Under the pieces are notes generated by a model, which was not told the DNA's origin, did no database searches, and saw only the letters and a list, made by a program, of their open reading frames with translations. A stretch of DNA of 64,000 bases, from NCBI GenBank assembly GCA_037179515.1, contig JAXCGZ010003877.1:1-64000 (forward strand). Direction: 5' to 3'. Both the position numbers and the translations under genes were made by a program. The DNA is from Halocaridina rubra. Lineage: Eukaryota > Arthropoda > Malacostraca > Decapoda > Atyidae. Positions 1-10,326 of the stretch are shown here, in pieces (the stretch's first letter is position 1; each line of letters begins with the position of its first letter).

Positions 1-670
1 GATCCTCCTGAAGTTCTCTACCATTGTTCTCGTTTTTTACTTTCTTCACAATCTTTGCATCATCTGCAAACATATTCATGAATGAATTTACACACTCTGG
101 TAGGTCATTTACATATACAAGGAACAAAAGTGGCCCTAAAACTGAACCCTGTGGAACTCCACGACTAACTCTTCTCCATTCAGACACTGAGTGTCTTACT
201 CTAACCCTCTGTTCCCTTCCTTCTAAGTAAGTTTTTATCCATTCCAAGACATTTCCACCTATTCTAGCCATTGATTGCAGCTTCCTAATAAGTCTCCCAT
301 GTGGAACAGTGTCAAACGCTTTCTGGAAGTCTAGGAATATGCAATCTGCCCAGCCCTCTCTTTCCTGTAAGATTTGGCTTACCTCATCATAAAATTCTAA
401 TAAGTTTGTTACTGTTGATCTTCCTTCTCTGAAGCCATGTTGCCTCACTGACAAAAAGTTGAAGGATTCCAAGTGAAGAGAGATATGTTTCCTTAGTAGT
501 TTCTCCATAACTTTGCAAACTATGCTGGTCAAGGAAACTGGTCTATAGTTCAGAGCCGTATCCCTCCTTCCCTTTTTGAAGATAGGTATCACATTTGCTT
601 GTTTCCAGCATCTTGGAATCTCCCCCGACTCCAGAGACTCCTTAAATATGATAGTTAGTGCCACTGATAT
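1..670 (-). mobile_element. CR1/Jockey-like LINE array, copy A (fragment)
   Basis: A minus-strand piece of reverse transcriptase ORF2, more than 95% identical by eye to the equivalent parts of copies B-G. It covers the segment around the FADD catalytic motif and the upstream fingers region. It runs off the left window edge, so its 3' end is not visible. The 5' end is cut abruptly at position 670, where a (GT)n tract begins; this cut point differs from the other copies, as expected for independent 5' truncations during target-primed reverse transcription. Confidence 0.9.
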
Positions 671-687
671 GTGTGTGTGTGTGTGTG
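671..687. repeat. (TG)n junction tract T1
   Basis: A pure GT dinucleotide run of 17 bases separates the truncated 5' end of copy A from the 3' end of copy B. It is the first of seven such tracts, one on the 5' side of every LINE copy. Confidence 0.95.
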
Positions 688-1806
688 ATTACCTAATTGT
701 GATTACCTAATTGTGTTTACGGGAAAGAGCCCAAAGCTCGTATCTTCCCGTCTCCTGATCGGTTCCATTTTAGACTTAGTGATACTTATCGTACCTGTCC
801 TTAAAACTATGGATCGAGATAGCATTAACTACCTCCTCGCTTAGCGAATTCCAATTATCAACTACTCTTACACTGAAAAAGTATTTCCTTACATCCTGCA
901 AACAAGTTTTCTTACGAAGCTTCAAACTATGACCTCTAGTTCTAGAGCCAGCCATATCAAAATATCGATCCCTATCCACTCTATCATAACCATGAAGGAA
1001 TTTAAAGACTGTCACCATATCCCCCCTTACTCTTCTAGCTTCGAGTGATGGCAAGTCTAATTCCCTCAGCCTCTCATCATAACCGAGATTGCGTATTTCT
1101 GGCACCAGTTTCGTGGCATGTCTTTGAACTTTTTCAAGCTTAGCTATGTGCTTTTTCAAGTGCGGATTCCAAAAGGGGGCTGCATATTCCAGTTTTGGCC
1201 TCACATAGGTTACATAAATATTTCTGAACATTTCCTTGTCCATGTGCCTGAAGGCTACCCTTACATTTGATAAGAATGCATATGCTGCCCTTACTACGCC
1301 ATTTATATGTATTTCTGGAGACAAATCTGCCAGTATGTTTACTCCTAGATCTCTCTCATTTTCTGTCTCTTGAAGTTGTACTCCAGCCACCGAGTAGTCA
1401 AGCTTGGGCCTTCTTGCACTTGTACCCATTCTCATTACCTTACATTTTGAGGTATTGAATTTCATTAGCCACTTTTCTGACCACTCATGCAGATTATTTA
1501 GATCCTCCTGAAGTTCTCTACCATTGTTCTCGTTTTTTACTTTCTTCACAATCTTTGCATCATCTGCAAACATATTCATGAATGAATTTACACACTCTGG
1601 TAGGTCATTTACATATACAAGGAACAAAAGTGGCCCTAAAACTGAACAATGTGGAACTCCACTACTAACTCTTCTCCATTCAAACACTGAGTGTCTTACT
1701 CTAACCCTCTGTTCCCTTCCTTCTAAGTAAGTTTTTATCCATTCCAAGACATTTCCACCTATTCTAGCCATTTATTGCAGCTTCCTAATAAGTCTCCCAT
1801 GTGGAA

Positions 1807-1810
<4 letters not shown>
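688..1810 (-). mobile_element. CR1/Jockey-like LINE array, copy B (5'-truncated)
   Basis: A minus-strand 5'-truncated LINE copy. The 3' end is at 688, where two units of a 14-bp tail repeat (GATTACCTAATTGT on the plus strand) meet the TG tract. The 5' end is cut at about 1810 next to the second TG tract. It retains only the C-terminal half of ORF2. Confidence 0.93.
776..1771 (-). pseudogene. Reverse transcriptase C-terminal fragment (copy B)
   Basis: This open frame of 331 residues begins at a methionine internal to the RT. It covers the RT palm with the FADD motif (about residue 68), the thumb, and the long C-terminal domain typical of CR1/L2-type LINEs. The codon just upstream of the methionine is TAA where sister copies have a sense codon. 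The RT motif that reads VPQGSVLG in sister copies is VPHCSVLG here, so two conserved residues of the PQG motif are lost. The protein would lack endonuclease and RT fingers and is not expected to be active. Confidence 0.9.

Positions 1811-1847
<37 letters not shown>
1811..1847. repeat. (TG)n junction tract T2
   Basis: A 37-base GT run between the truncated 5' end of copy B and the 3' tail repeat of copy C. Confidence 0.95.
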
Positions 1848-1848
<1 letters not shown>

Positions 1849-3227
1849 TTACCTAATTGTGATTACCTAATTGTGTTTAAGGGAAAGAGCCCAAAGCTCG
1901 TATCTTCCCGTCTCCTGATCGGTTCCATTTTAGACTTAGTGATACTTATCGTACCTGTCCTTAAAACTATGGATCGAGATAGCATTAACTACCTCCTCGC
2001 TTAGCCAATTCCAATTATCAACTACTCTTACACTGAAAAAGTATTTCCTTACATCCTGCAAACAAGTTTTCTTACCAAGCTTCAAACTATGACCTCTAGT
2101 TCTAGAGCCAGCCATATCGAAATATCGATCCCTATCCACTCTATCATAACCATGAAGGAATTTAAAGACTGTCACCATATCCCCCCTTACTCTTCTAGCT
2201 TCGAGTGATGGCAAGTCTAATTCCCTCAGTCTCTCATCATAACTGAGATTGCGTATTTCTGGCACCAGTTTCGTGGCATGTCTTTGAACTTTTTCAAGCT
2301 TAGCTATGTGCTTTTTCAAGTGCGGATTCCAAAAGGGGGCTGCATATTCCAGTTTTGGCCTCACATAGGTTACATAAATATTTCTGAACATTTCCTTGTC
2401 CATGTGCCTGAAGGCTACCCTTACATTTGATAAGAATGCATATGCTGCCCCCTTACTACGCCATTTATATGTATTTCTGGAGACAAATCTGCCAGTATGT
2501 TTACTCCTAGATCTCTCTCATTTTCTGTCTCTTGAAGTTGTACTCCAGCCACCGAGTAGTCAAGCTTGGGCCTTCTTGCACTTGTACCCATTCTCATTAC
2601 CTTACATTTTGAGGTATTGAATTTCATTAGCCACTTTTCTGACCACTCATGCAGATTATTTAGATCCTCCTGAAGTTCTCTACCATTGTTCTCGTTTTTT
2701 ACTTTCTTCACAATCTTTGCATCATCTGCAAACATATTCATGAATGAATTTACACACTCTGGTAGGTCATTTACATATACAAGGAACAAAAGTGGCCCTA
2801 AAACTGAACCCTGTGGAACTCCACTACTAACTCTTCTCCATTCAGACACTCAGTGTCTTACTCTAACCCTCTGTTCCCTTCCTTCTAAGTAAGTTTTTAT
2901 CCATTCCAAGACATTTCCACCTATTCTAGCCATTGATTGCAGCTTCCTAATAAGTCTCCCATGTGGAACAGTGTCAAACGCTTTCTGGAAGTCTAGGAAT
3001 ATGCAATCTGCCCAGCCCTCTCTTTCCTGTAAGATTTGGCTTACCTCATCATAAAATTCTAATAAGTTTGTTACTGTTGATCTACCTTCTCTGAAGCCAT
3101 GTTGCCTCACTGACAAAAAGTTGAAGGATTCCAAGTGAAGAGAGATATGTTTCCTTAGTAGTTTCTCCATAACTTTGCAAACTATGCTGGTCGAGGAAAC
3201 TGGTCTATAGTTCAGAGCCGTATCCCT

Positions 3228-3230
<3 letters not shown>
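1848..3230 (-). mobile_element. CR1/Jockey-like LINE array, copy C (5'-truncated)
   Basis: A minus-strand truncated copy of 1383 bp. Its 5' breakpoint (plus-strand text TATCCCTCCT then GTGTG) is identical to that of copy D. Its 3' part (two 14-bp tail units and several single-base variants) matches copy B rather than D. It looks like a recombinant product within the array. Confidence 0.93.
1936..3170 (-). pseudogene. Broken RT ORF2 fragment (copy C)
   Basis: The RT frame from MEKLLRKHIS to the C-terminus is interrupted twice. A serine codon in the segment just before VSEWRRVSSG is TGA (2850-2852). Two extra cytosines in a C-run near 2450 (GCCCCCTT against GCCCTT in sister copies) shift the frame before the C-terminal domain. 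The same TGA occurs in copies E and F and the same C insertion in copy G, so these lesions were inherited or converted rather than acquired independently. Confidence 0.9.

Positions 3231-3261
<31 letters not shown>
3231..3261. repeat. (TG)n junction tract T3
   Basis: A 31-base GT run between copies C and D. Confidence 0.95.
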
Positions 3262-3262
<1 letters not shown>

Positions 3263-4640
3263 TTACCTAATTGATTACCTAATTGTGTTTACGGGAAAGA
3301 GCCCAAAGCTCGTATCTTCCCGTCTCCTGATCGGTTCCATTTTTAGACTTAGTGATACTTATCGTACCTGTCCTTAAAACTATGGATTGAGATAGCATTA
3401 ACTACCTCCTCGCTTAGCCAATTCCAATTATCAACTACTCTTACACTGAAAAAGTATTTCCTTACATCCTGCAAACAAGTTTTCTTACCAAGCTTCAAAC
3501 TATGACCTCTAGTTCTAGAGCCAGCCATATCGAAATATCGATCCCTATCCACTCTATCATAACCATGAAGGAATTTAAAGACTGTCACCATATCCCCCCT
3601 TACTCTTCTAGCTTCGAGTGATGGCAAGTCTAATTCCCACAGCCTCTCATCATAACCGAGATTGCGTATTTCTGGCACCAGTTTCGTGGCATGTCTTTGA
3701 ACTTTTTCAAGCTTAGCTATGTGCTTTTTCAAGTGCGGATTCCAAAAGGGGGCTGCATATTCCAGTTTTGGCCTCACATAGGTTACATAAATATTTCTGA
3801 ACATTTCCTTGTCCATGTGCCTGAAGGCTACCCTTACATTTGATAAGAATGCATATGCTGCCCTTACTACGCCATTTATATGTATTTCTGGAGACAAATC
3901 TGCCAGTATGTTTACTCCTAGATCTCTCTCATTTTCTGTCTCTTGAAGTTGTACTCCAGCCACCGAGTAGTCAAGCTTGGGCCTTCTTGCACTTGTACCC
4001 ATTCTCATTACCTTACATTTTGAGGTATTGAATTTCATTAGCCACTTTTCTGACCACTCATGCAGATTATTTAGATCCTCCTGAAGTTCTCTACCATTGT
4101 TCTCGTTTTTTACTTTCTTCACAATCTTTGCATCATCTGCAAACATATTCATGAATGAATTTACACACTCTGGTAGGTCATTTACATATACAAGGAACAA
4201 AAGTGGCCCTAAAACTGAACCCTGTGGAACTCCACTACTAACTCTTCTCCATTCAGACACTGAGTGTCTTACTCTAACCCTCTGTTCCCTTCCTTCTAAG
4301 TAAGTTTTTATCCATTCCAAGACATTTCCACCTATTCTAGCCATTGATTGCAGCTTCCTAATAAGTCTCCCATGTGGAACAGTGTCAAACGCTTTCTGGA
4401 AGTCTAGGAATATGCAATCTGCCCAGCCCTCTCTTTCCTGTAAGATTTGGCTTACCTCATCATAAAATTCTAATAAGTTTGTTACTGTTGATCTACCTTC
4501 TCTGAAGCCATGTTGCCTCACTGACAAAAAGTTGAAGGATTCCAAGTGAAGAGAGATATGTTTCCTTAGTAGTTTCTCCATAACTTTGCAAACTATGCTG
4601 GTCGAGGAAACTGGTCTATAGTTCAGAGCCGTATCCCTCC
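3262..4640 (-). mobile_element. CR1/Jockey-like LINE array, copy D (5'-truncated)
   Basis: A minus-strand copy of 1379 bp sharing its exact 5' truncation point with copy C. Its 3' tail has two 12-bp units (GATTACCTAATT on the plus strand), as in copies E and F. Its retained RT frame is uninterrupted. Confidence 0.93.
3349..4581 (-). CDS. RT C-terminal two-thirds, uninterrupted (copy D)
   Basis: A 410-residue open frame starting at an internal methionine of ORF2. In order it shows RT fingers/palm with FLDFQKAFDTVPH (catalytic Asp, about residues 58-70), GVPQGSVLGP (about 117-126), the FADD catalytic box, then the thumb and the C-terminal domain with FWNPHL and ARRVRGDMV. It is the only copy in the array whose retained RT is free of stops and frameshifts. 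It lacks the apurinic-type endonuclease and ORF1, so it cannot be an autonomous element. Confidence 0.88.
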   Translation of the reverse strand: MEKLLRKHISLHLESFNFLSVRQHGFREGRSTVTNLLEFYDEVSQILQEREGWADCIFLDFQKAFDTVPHGRLIRKLQSMARIGGNVLEWIKTYLEGREQRVRVRHSVSEWRRVSSGVPQGSVLGPLLFLVYVNDLPECVNSFMNMFADDAKIVKKVKNENNGRELQEDLNNLHEWSEKWLMKFNTSKCKVMRMGTSARRPKLDYSVAGVQLQETENERDLGVNILADLSPEIHINGVVRAAYAFLSNVRVAFRHMDKEMFRNIYVTYVRPKLEYAAPFWNPHLKKHIAKLEKVQRHATKLVPEIRNLGYDERLWELDLPSLEARRVRGDMVTVFKFLHGYDRVDRDRYFDMAGSRTRGHSLKLGKKTCLQDVRKYFFSVRVVDNWNWLSEEVVNAISIHSFKDRYDKYH

Positions 4641-4668
4641 TGTGTGTGTGTGTGTGTGTGTGTGTGTG
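4641..4668. repeat. (TG)n junction tract T4
   Basis: A 28-base TG run between copies D and E. Confidence 0.95.
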
Positions 4669-7204
4669 ATTACCTAATTGATTACCTAATTGTGTTTACG
4701 GGAAAGAGCCCAAAGCTCGTATCTTCCCGTCTCCTGATCGGTTCCATTTTTAGACTTAGTGATACTTATCGTACCTGTCCTTAAAACTATGGATTGAGAT
4801 AGCATTAACTACCTCCTCGCTTAGCCAATTCCAATTATCAACTACTCTTACACTGAAAAAGTATTTCCTTACATCCTGCAAACAAGTTTTCTTACCAAGC
4901 TTCAAACTATGACCTCTAGTTCTAGAGCCAGCCATATCGAAATATCGATCCCTATCCACTCTATCATAACCATGAAGGAATTTAAAGACTGTCACCATAT
5001 CCCCCCTTACTCTTCTAGCTTCGAGTGATGGCAAGTCTAATTCCCTCAGCCTCTCATCATAACCGAGATTGCGTATTTCTGGCACCAGTTTCGTGGCATG
5101 TCTTTGAACTTTTTCAAGCTTAGCTATGTGCTTTTTCAAGTGCGGATTCCAAAAGGGGGCTGCATATTCCAGTTTTGGCCTCACATAGGTTACATAAATA
5201 TTTCTGAACATTTCCTTGTCCATGTGCCTGAAGGCTACCCTTACATTTGATAAGAATGCATATGCTGCCCTTACTACGCCATTTATATGTATTTCTGGAG
5301 ACAAATCTGCCAGTATGTTTACTCCTAGATCTCTCTCATTTTCTGTCTCTTGAAGTTGTACTCCAGCCACCGAGTAGTCAAGCTTGGGCCTTCTTGCACT
5401 TGTACCCATTCTCATTACCTTACATTTTGAGGTATTGAATTTCATTAGCCACTTTTCTGACCACTCATGCAGATTATTTAGATCCTCCTGAAGTTCTCTA
5501 CCATTGTTCTCGTTTTTTACTTTCTTCACAATCTTTGCATCATCTGCAAACATATTCATGAATGAATTTACACACTCTGGTAGGTCATTTACATATACAA
5601 GGAACAAAAGTGGCCCTAAAACTGAACCCTGTGGAACTCCACTACTAACTCTTCTCCATTCAGACACTCAGTGTCTTACTCTAACCCTCTGTTCCCTTCC
5701 TTCTAAGTAAGTTTTTATCCATTCCAAGACATTTCCACCTATTCTAGCCATTGATTGCAGCTTCCTAATAAGTCTCCCATGTGGAACAGTGTCAAACGCT
5801 TTCTGGAAGTCTAGGAATATGCAATCTGCCCAGCCCTCTCTTTCCTGTAAGATTTGGCTTACCTCATCATAAAATTCTAATAAGTTTGTTACTGTTGATC
5901 TTCCTTCTCTGAAGCCATGTTGCCTCACTGACAAAAAGTTGAAGGATTCCAAGTGAAGAGAGATATGTTTCCTTAGTAGTTTCTCCATAACTTTGCAAAC
6001 TATGCTGGTCAAGGAAACTGGTCTATAGTTCAGAGCCGTATCCCTCCTTCCCTTTTTGAAGATAGGTATCACATTTGCTTGTTTCCAGCATCTTGGAATC
6101 TCCCCCGACTCCAGTGACTCCTTAAATATGATACTTAGTGCCACTGATATTGTGTTTGCGCATTTTTTAAGCACATGAGGGGATATGTCATCAGGACCTG
6201 TAGCTTTATGAACATCTAAATCCATCAGCGCTTTGCATACCTCTGTGGCTGTAAGGTTGATGTTCTCTAATACCGGCCCTTGAGCTTCTATCACTGCAAT
6301 CTGAGGGGGTGGGGTATTTTCTACTGTAAATACTGACTGAAACTCCTTGTTCAATTCTTTGCAGATCTCTTCGTCCGTCTCAGTGATGCTTCCATCCGCT
6401 CTCTTTAGCCTTAAAACCTGTTCTTTTACCTTCAGTTTTCCTCTGATAAAGCTGTGGAAAAGCTTGGGATTTTCTTTAGCCTTCCTGGTGATGTCCCTCT
6501 CATAATCTCTCTCTGCCTCTCTCCTTTTACTTAGGTAGTCATTTCTTGCTCTTTTGTAGGTTTGCCAGGCATTTATGTTTTTTCTCCTCCTATACCTTTT
6601 CCAGCATTTGTCTCTCCACTCCTTAGCTCTTTTACACCCATTATCGAACCATTTCTCTCTGGCATGAATTACACCTACTTTGGTGACAGGTATGCAGCAA
6701 TCTACTATCTTCCCATATTTCTCACAAAAGATGTCATACATTTCTTGTACAGATTTGTTGTAAAATAAGGTTCTCCAGTCAATAACTGCAAAAAGCTCAT
6801 TCATTTTGATGTAATCTCCTTTCCGATAGTTCCTCCTCATGTCCTCAGTGCCTCTACTCTCAGGAAGAATGTCTTCAATGATATACTCCATCAACAACAC
6901 ACAGTGGTCACTCTTTCCAATTGGTGGTTCATACTCAATATTTTCAATATCCAACACATTATCTGTGAACACTAGATCAAGTAGTGATGGCTCATCCCCA
7001 CCCCTGGCTCTTGTTGGTTCCATTACATGTTGGTGTAGGAAATTCCCTTGTACGCAATCTAGGAATCTTGCCCCAAATGAGTCCTCACCACTGTGTGGGT
7101 CAAGATTTATCCAATCTATCTCTTTATGATTAAAGTCTCCCATAATCAAAATCCTACATTTTTTCTCCCGTGTCATGTTAACAACTGAGTTTATGACTTC
7201 AATC

Positions 7205-7205
<1 letters not shown>
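4669..7205 (-). mobile_element. CR1/Jockey-like LINE array, copy E (5'-truncated)
   Basis: A minus-strand copy of about 2.5 kb. It retains the 3' UTR, the whole RT and the C-terminal half of the endonuclease, and is cut at 7205 beside the longest TG tract. It is nearly identical to copy F over its full length. Confidence 0.93.
4756..7176 (-). pseudogene. Endonuclease-RT ORF2 with one in-frame UGA (copy E)
   Basis: Two collinear pieces in one frame, 5668-7176 and 4756-5667, are separated by a single TGA codon (5668-5670). The first has the endonuclease segment MGDFNHKEIDW and the SDHCVL motif, a basic linker, and the RT fingers up to FLDFQKAFDTVPH. The second carries VPQGSVLG, FADD and the C-terminal domain. 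The stop replaces the serine codon that is intact in copies A, B, D and G. It would truncate RT before the catalytic FADD box unless read through. Confidence 0.9.
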
Positions 7206-7288
<83 letters not shown>

Positions 7289-7308
7289 CGTGTGTGTGTG
7301 TGTGTGTG
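7206..7308. repeat. (TG)n junction tract T5
   Basis: A 103-base TG tract with one CG-rich interruption (CGCGCGTGCG) near 7280, between copy E and near-full-length copy F. Confidence 0.95.
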
Positions 7309-7395
7309 ATTACCTAATTGATTACCTGATTGTGTTTACGGGAAAGAGCCCAAAGCTCGTATCTTCCCGTCTCCTGATCGGTTCCATTTTTAGAC

Positions 7396-10314
7396 TTAGT
7401 GATACTTATCATACCTGTCCTTAAAACTATGGATTGAGATAGCATTAACTACCTCCTCGCTTAGCCAATTCCAATTATCAACTACTCTTACACTGAAAAA
7501 GTATTTCCTTACATCCTGCAAACAAGTTTTCTTACGAAGCTTTAAATTATGACCTCTAGTTCTAGAGCCAGCCATATCGAAATATCGATCCCTATCCACT
7601 CTATCATAACCATGAAGGAATTTAAAGACTGTCACCATATCCCCCCTTACTCTTCTAGCTTCGAGTGATGGCAAGTCTAATTCCCTCAGCCTCTCATCAT
7701 AACCGAGATTGCGTATTTCTGGCACCAGTTTCGTGGCATGTCTTTGAACTTTTTCAAGCTTAGCTATGTGCTTTTTCAAGTGCGGATTCCAAAAGGGGGC
7801 TGCATATTCCAGTTTTGGCCTCACATAGGTTACATAAATATTTCTGAACATTTCCTTGTCCATGTGCCTGAAGGCTACCCTTACATTTGATAAGAATGCA
7901 TATGCTGCCCTTACTACGCCATTTATATGTATTTCTGGAGACAAATCTGCCAGTATGTTTACTCCTAGATCTCTCTCATTTTCTGTCTCTTGAAGTTGTA
8001 CTCCAGCCACCGAGTAGTCAAGCTTGGGCCTTCTTGCACTTGTACCCATTCTCATTACCGTACATTTTGAGGTATTGAATTTCATTAGCCACTTTTCTGA
8101 TCACTCATGCAGATTATTTAGATCCTCCTGAAGTTCTCTACCATTGTTCTCGTTTTTTACTTTCTTCACAATCTTTGCATCATCTGCAAACATATTCATG
8201 AATGAATTTACACACTCTGGTAGGTCATTTACATATACAAGGAACAAAAGTGGCCCTAAAACTGAACCCTGTGGAACTCCACTACTAACTCTTCTCCATT
8301 CAGACACTCAGTGTCTTACTCTAACCCTCTGTTCCCTTCCTTCTAAGTAAGTTTTTATCCATTCCAAGACATTTCCACCTATTCTAGCCATTGATTGCAG
8401 CTTCCTAATAAGTCTCCCATGTGGAACAGTGTCAAACGCTCTCTGGAAGTCTAGGAATATGCAATCTGCCCAGCCCTCTCTTTCCTGTAAGATTTGGCTT
8501 ACCTCATCATAAAATTCTAATAAGTTTGTTACTGTTGATCTTCCTTCTCTGAAGCCATGTTGCCTCACAGACAAAAAGTTGAAGGATTCCAAGTGAAGAG
8601 AGATATGTTTCCTTAGTAGTTTCTCCATAACTTTGCAAACTATGCTGGTCAAGGAAACTGGTCTATAGTTCAGAGCCGTATCCCTCCTTCCCTTTTTGAA
8701 GATAGGTATCACATTTGCTTGTTTCCAGCATCTTGGAATCTCCCCCGACTCCAGTGACTCCTTAAATATGATACTTAGTGCCACTGATATTGTGTTTGCG
8801 CATTTTTTAAGCACATGAGGGGATATGTCATCAGGACCTGTAGCTTTATGAACATCTAAATCCATCAGCGCTTTGCATACCTCTGTGGCTGTAAGGTTGA
8901 TGTTCTCTAATACCGGCCCTTGAGCTTCTATCACTGCAATCTGAGGGGGTGGGGTATTTTCTACTGTAAATACTGACTGAAACTCCTTGTTCAATTCTTT
9001 GCAGATCTCTTCGTCCGTCTCAGTGATGCTTCCATCCGCTCTCTTTAGCCTTAAAACCTGTTCTTTTACCTTCAGTTTTCCTCTGATAAAGCTGTGGAAA
9101 AGCTTGGGATTTTCTTTAGCCTTCCTGGTGATGTCCCTCTCATAATCTCTCTCTGCCTCTCTCCTTTTACTTAGGTAGTCATTTCTTGCTCTTTTGTAGG
9201 TTTGCCAGGCATTTATGTTTTTTCTCCTCCTATACCTTTTCCAGCATTTGTCTCTCCACTCCTTAGCTCTTTTACACCCATTATCGAACCATTTCTCTCT
9301 GGCATGAATTACACCTACTTTGGTGACAGGTATGCAGCAATCTACTATCTTCCCATATTTCTCACAAAAGATGTCATACATTTCTTGTACAGATTTGTTG
9401 TAAAATAAGGTTCTCCAGTCAATAACTGCAAAAAGCTCATTCATTTTGATGTAATCTCCTTTCCGATAGTTCCTCCTCATGTCCTCAGTGCCTCTACTCT
9501 CAGGAAGAATGTCTTCAATGATATACTCCATCAACAACACACAGTGGTCACTCTTTCCAATTGGTGGTTCATACTCAATATTTTCAATATCCAACACATT
9601 ATCTGTGAACACTAGATCAAGTAGTGATGGCTCATCCCCACCCCTGGCTCTTGTTGGTTCCATTACATGTTGGTGTAGGAAATTCCCTTGTACGCAATCT
9701 AGGAATCTTGCCCCAAATGAGTCCTCACCACTGTGTGGGTCAAGATTTATCCAATCTATCTCTTTATGATTAAAGTCTCCCATAATCAAAATCCTACATT
9801 TTTTCTCCCGTGCCATGTTAACAACTGAGTTTATGACTTCAATAGTACCTATATGACTTTCCTCATAAATTTCAAGCCTATTTTGGTTCCTTGGTGGGTT
9901 GTATACAACAGTTATTATAATGCTCTCTGACCCAGTATTTATGCGAGCAACAAGAAATTCCTTGAACTCACTTTCTATAGCCAAGTTTATTTCTTCAACT
10001 TGAATCCTCTCACTTATGAGCAGTGCTATCCCTCCACCAGTCCTCTCAGATCTTTCGACCCTTAGTATTCTGAAGCCCTTAGGAAAAACTGTGACACTGT
10101 TTATGTCCTCACTCAACTTAGTCTCTGTAATTGCTACTATATCTGCCTTACTGTTGTGGATCCTATCTTTTAATTCTACTGCCTTACCAGCTAATCCATC
10201 AGCATTTGTGTATAACAATCTTAATGAGGCCCCATCCCCTGATCTTCTGTCATTATCTTCTTTATCTCCCCTTTGTCTGGAAGTATTCTGTAACGAAAAT
10301 TTTTCTTCTCTTCT
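7396..10314 (-). pseudogene. LINE ORF2: endonuclease and reverse transcriptase (copy F)
   Basis: One continuous frame holds an APE-type endonuclease followed by RT and the C-terminal domain. The endonuclease starts near LYTNADGLAGK and shows ITETKL, MGDFNHKEIDW and SDHCVL. The RT shows FLDFQRAFDTVPH, VPQGSVLG and FADD. Two TGA codons interrupt it: 8308-8310 (a serine position, shared with C and E) and 8101-8103 (TGG to TGA in F only). No ATG precedes the endonuclease domain in this frame; the frame opens just after a TGA at 10315-10317. The function would be nicking of target DNA and target-primed reverse transcription in the nucleus. Confidence 0.9.
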
Positions 10315-10326
10315 TCATTTCTTTCA

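Noticed and set aside
24..230. Recurrent 68-residue plus-strand ORF (also near 1524, 2686, 4097, 5504, 8144 and 12937) and 63-residue plus-strand ORFs
   Set aside because: Antisense shadows of the LINE reverse transcriptase on the minus strand; they recur only because the LINE copies do.
7206..7424. Cys-Val repeat ORF
   Set aside because: Translation of the TG tract T5.
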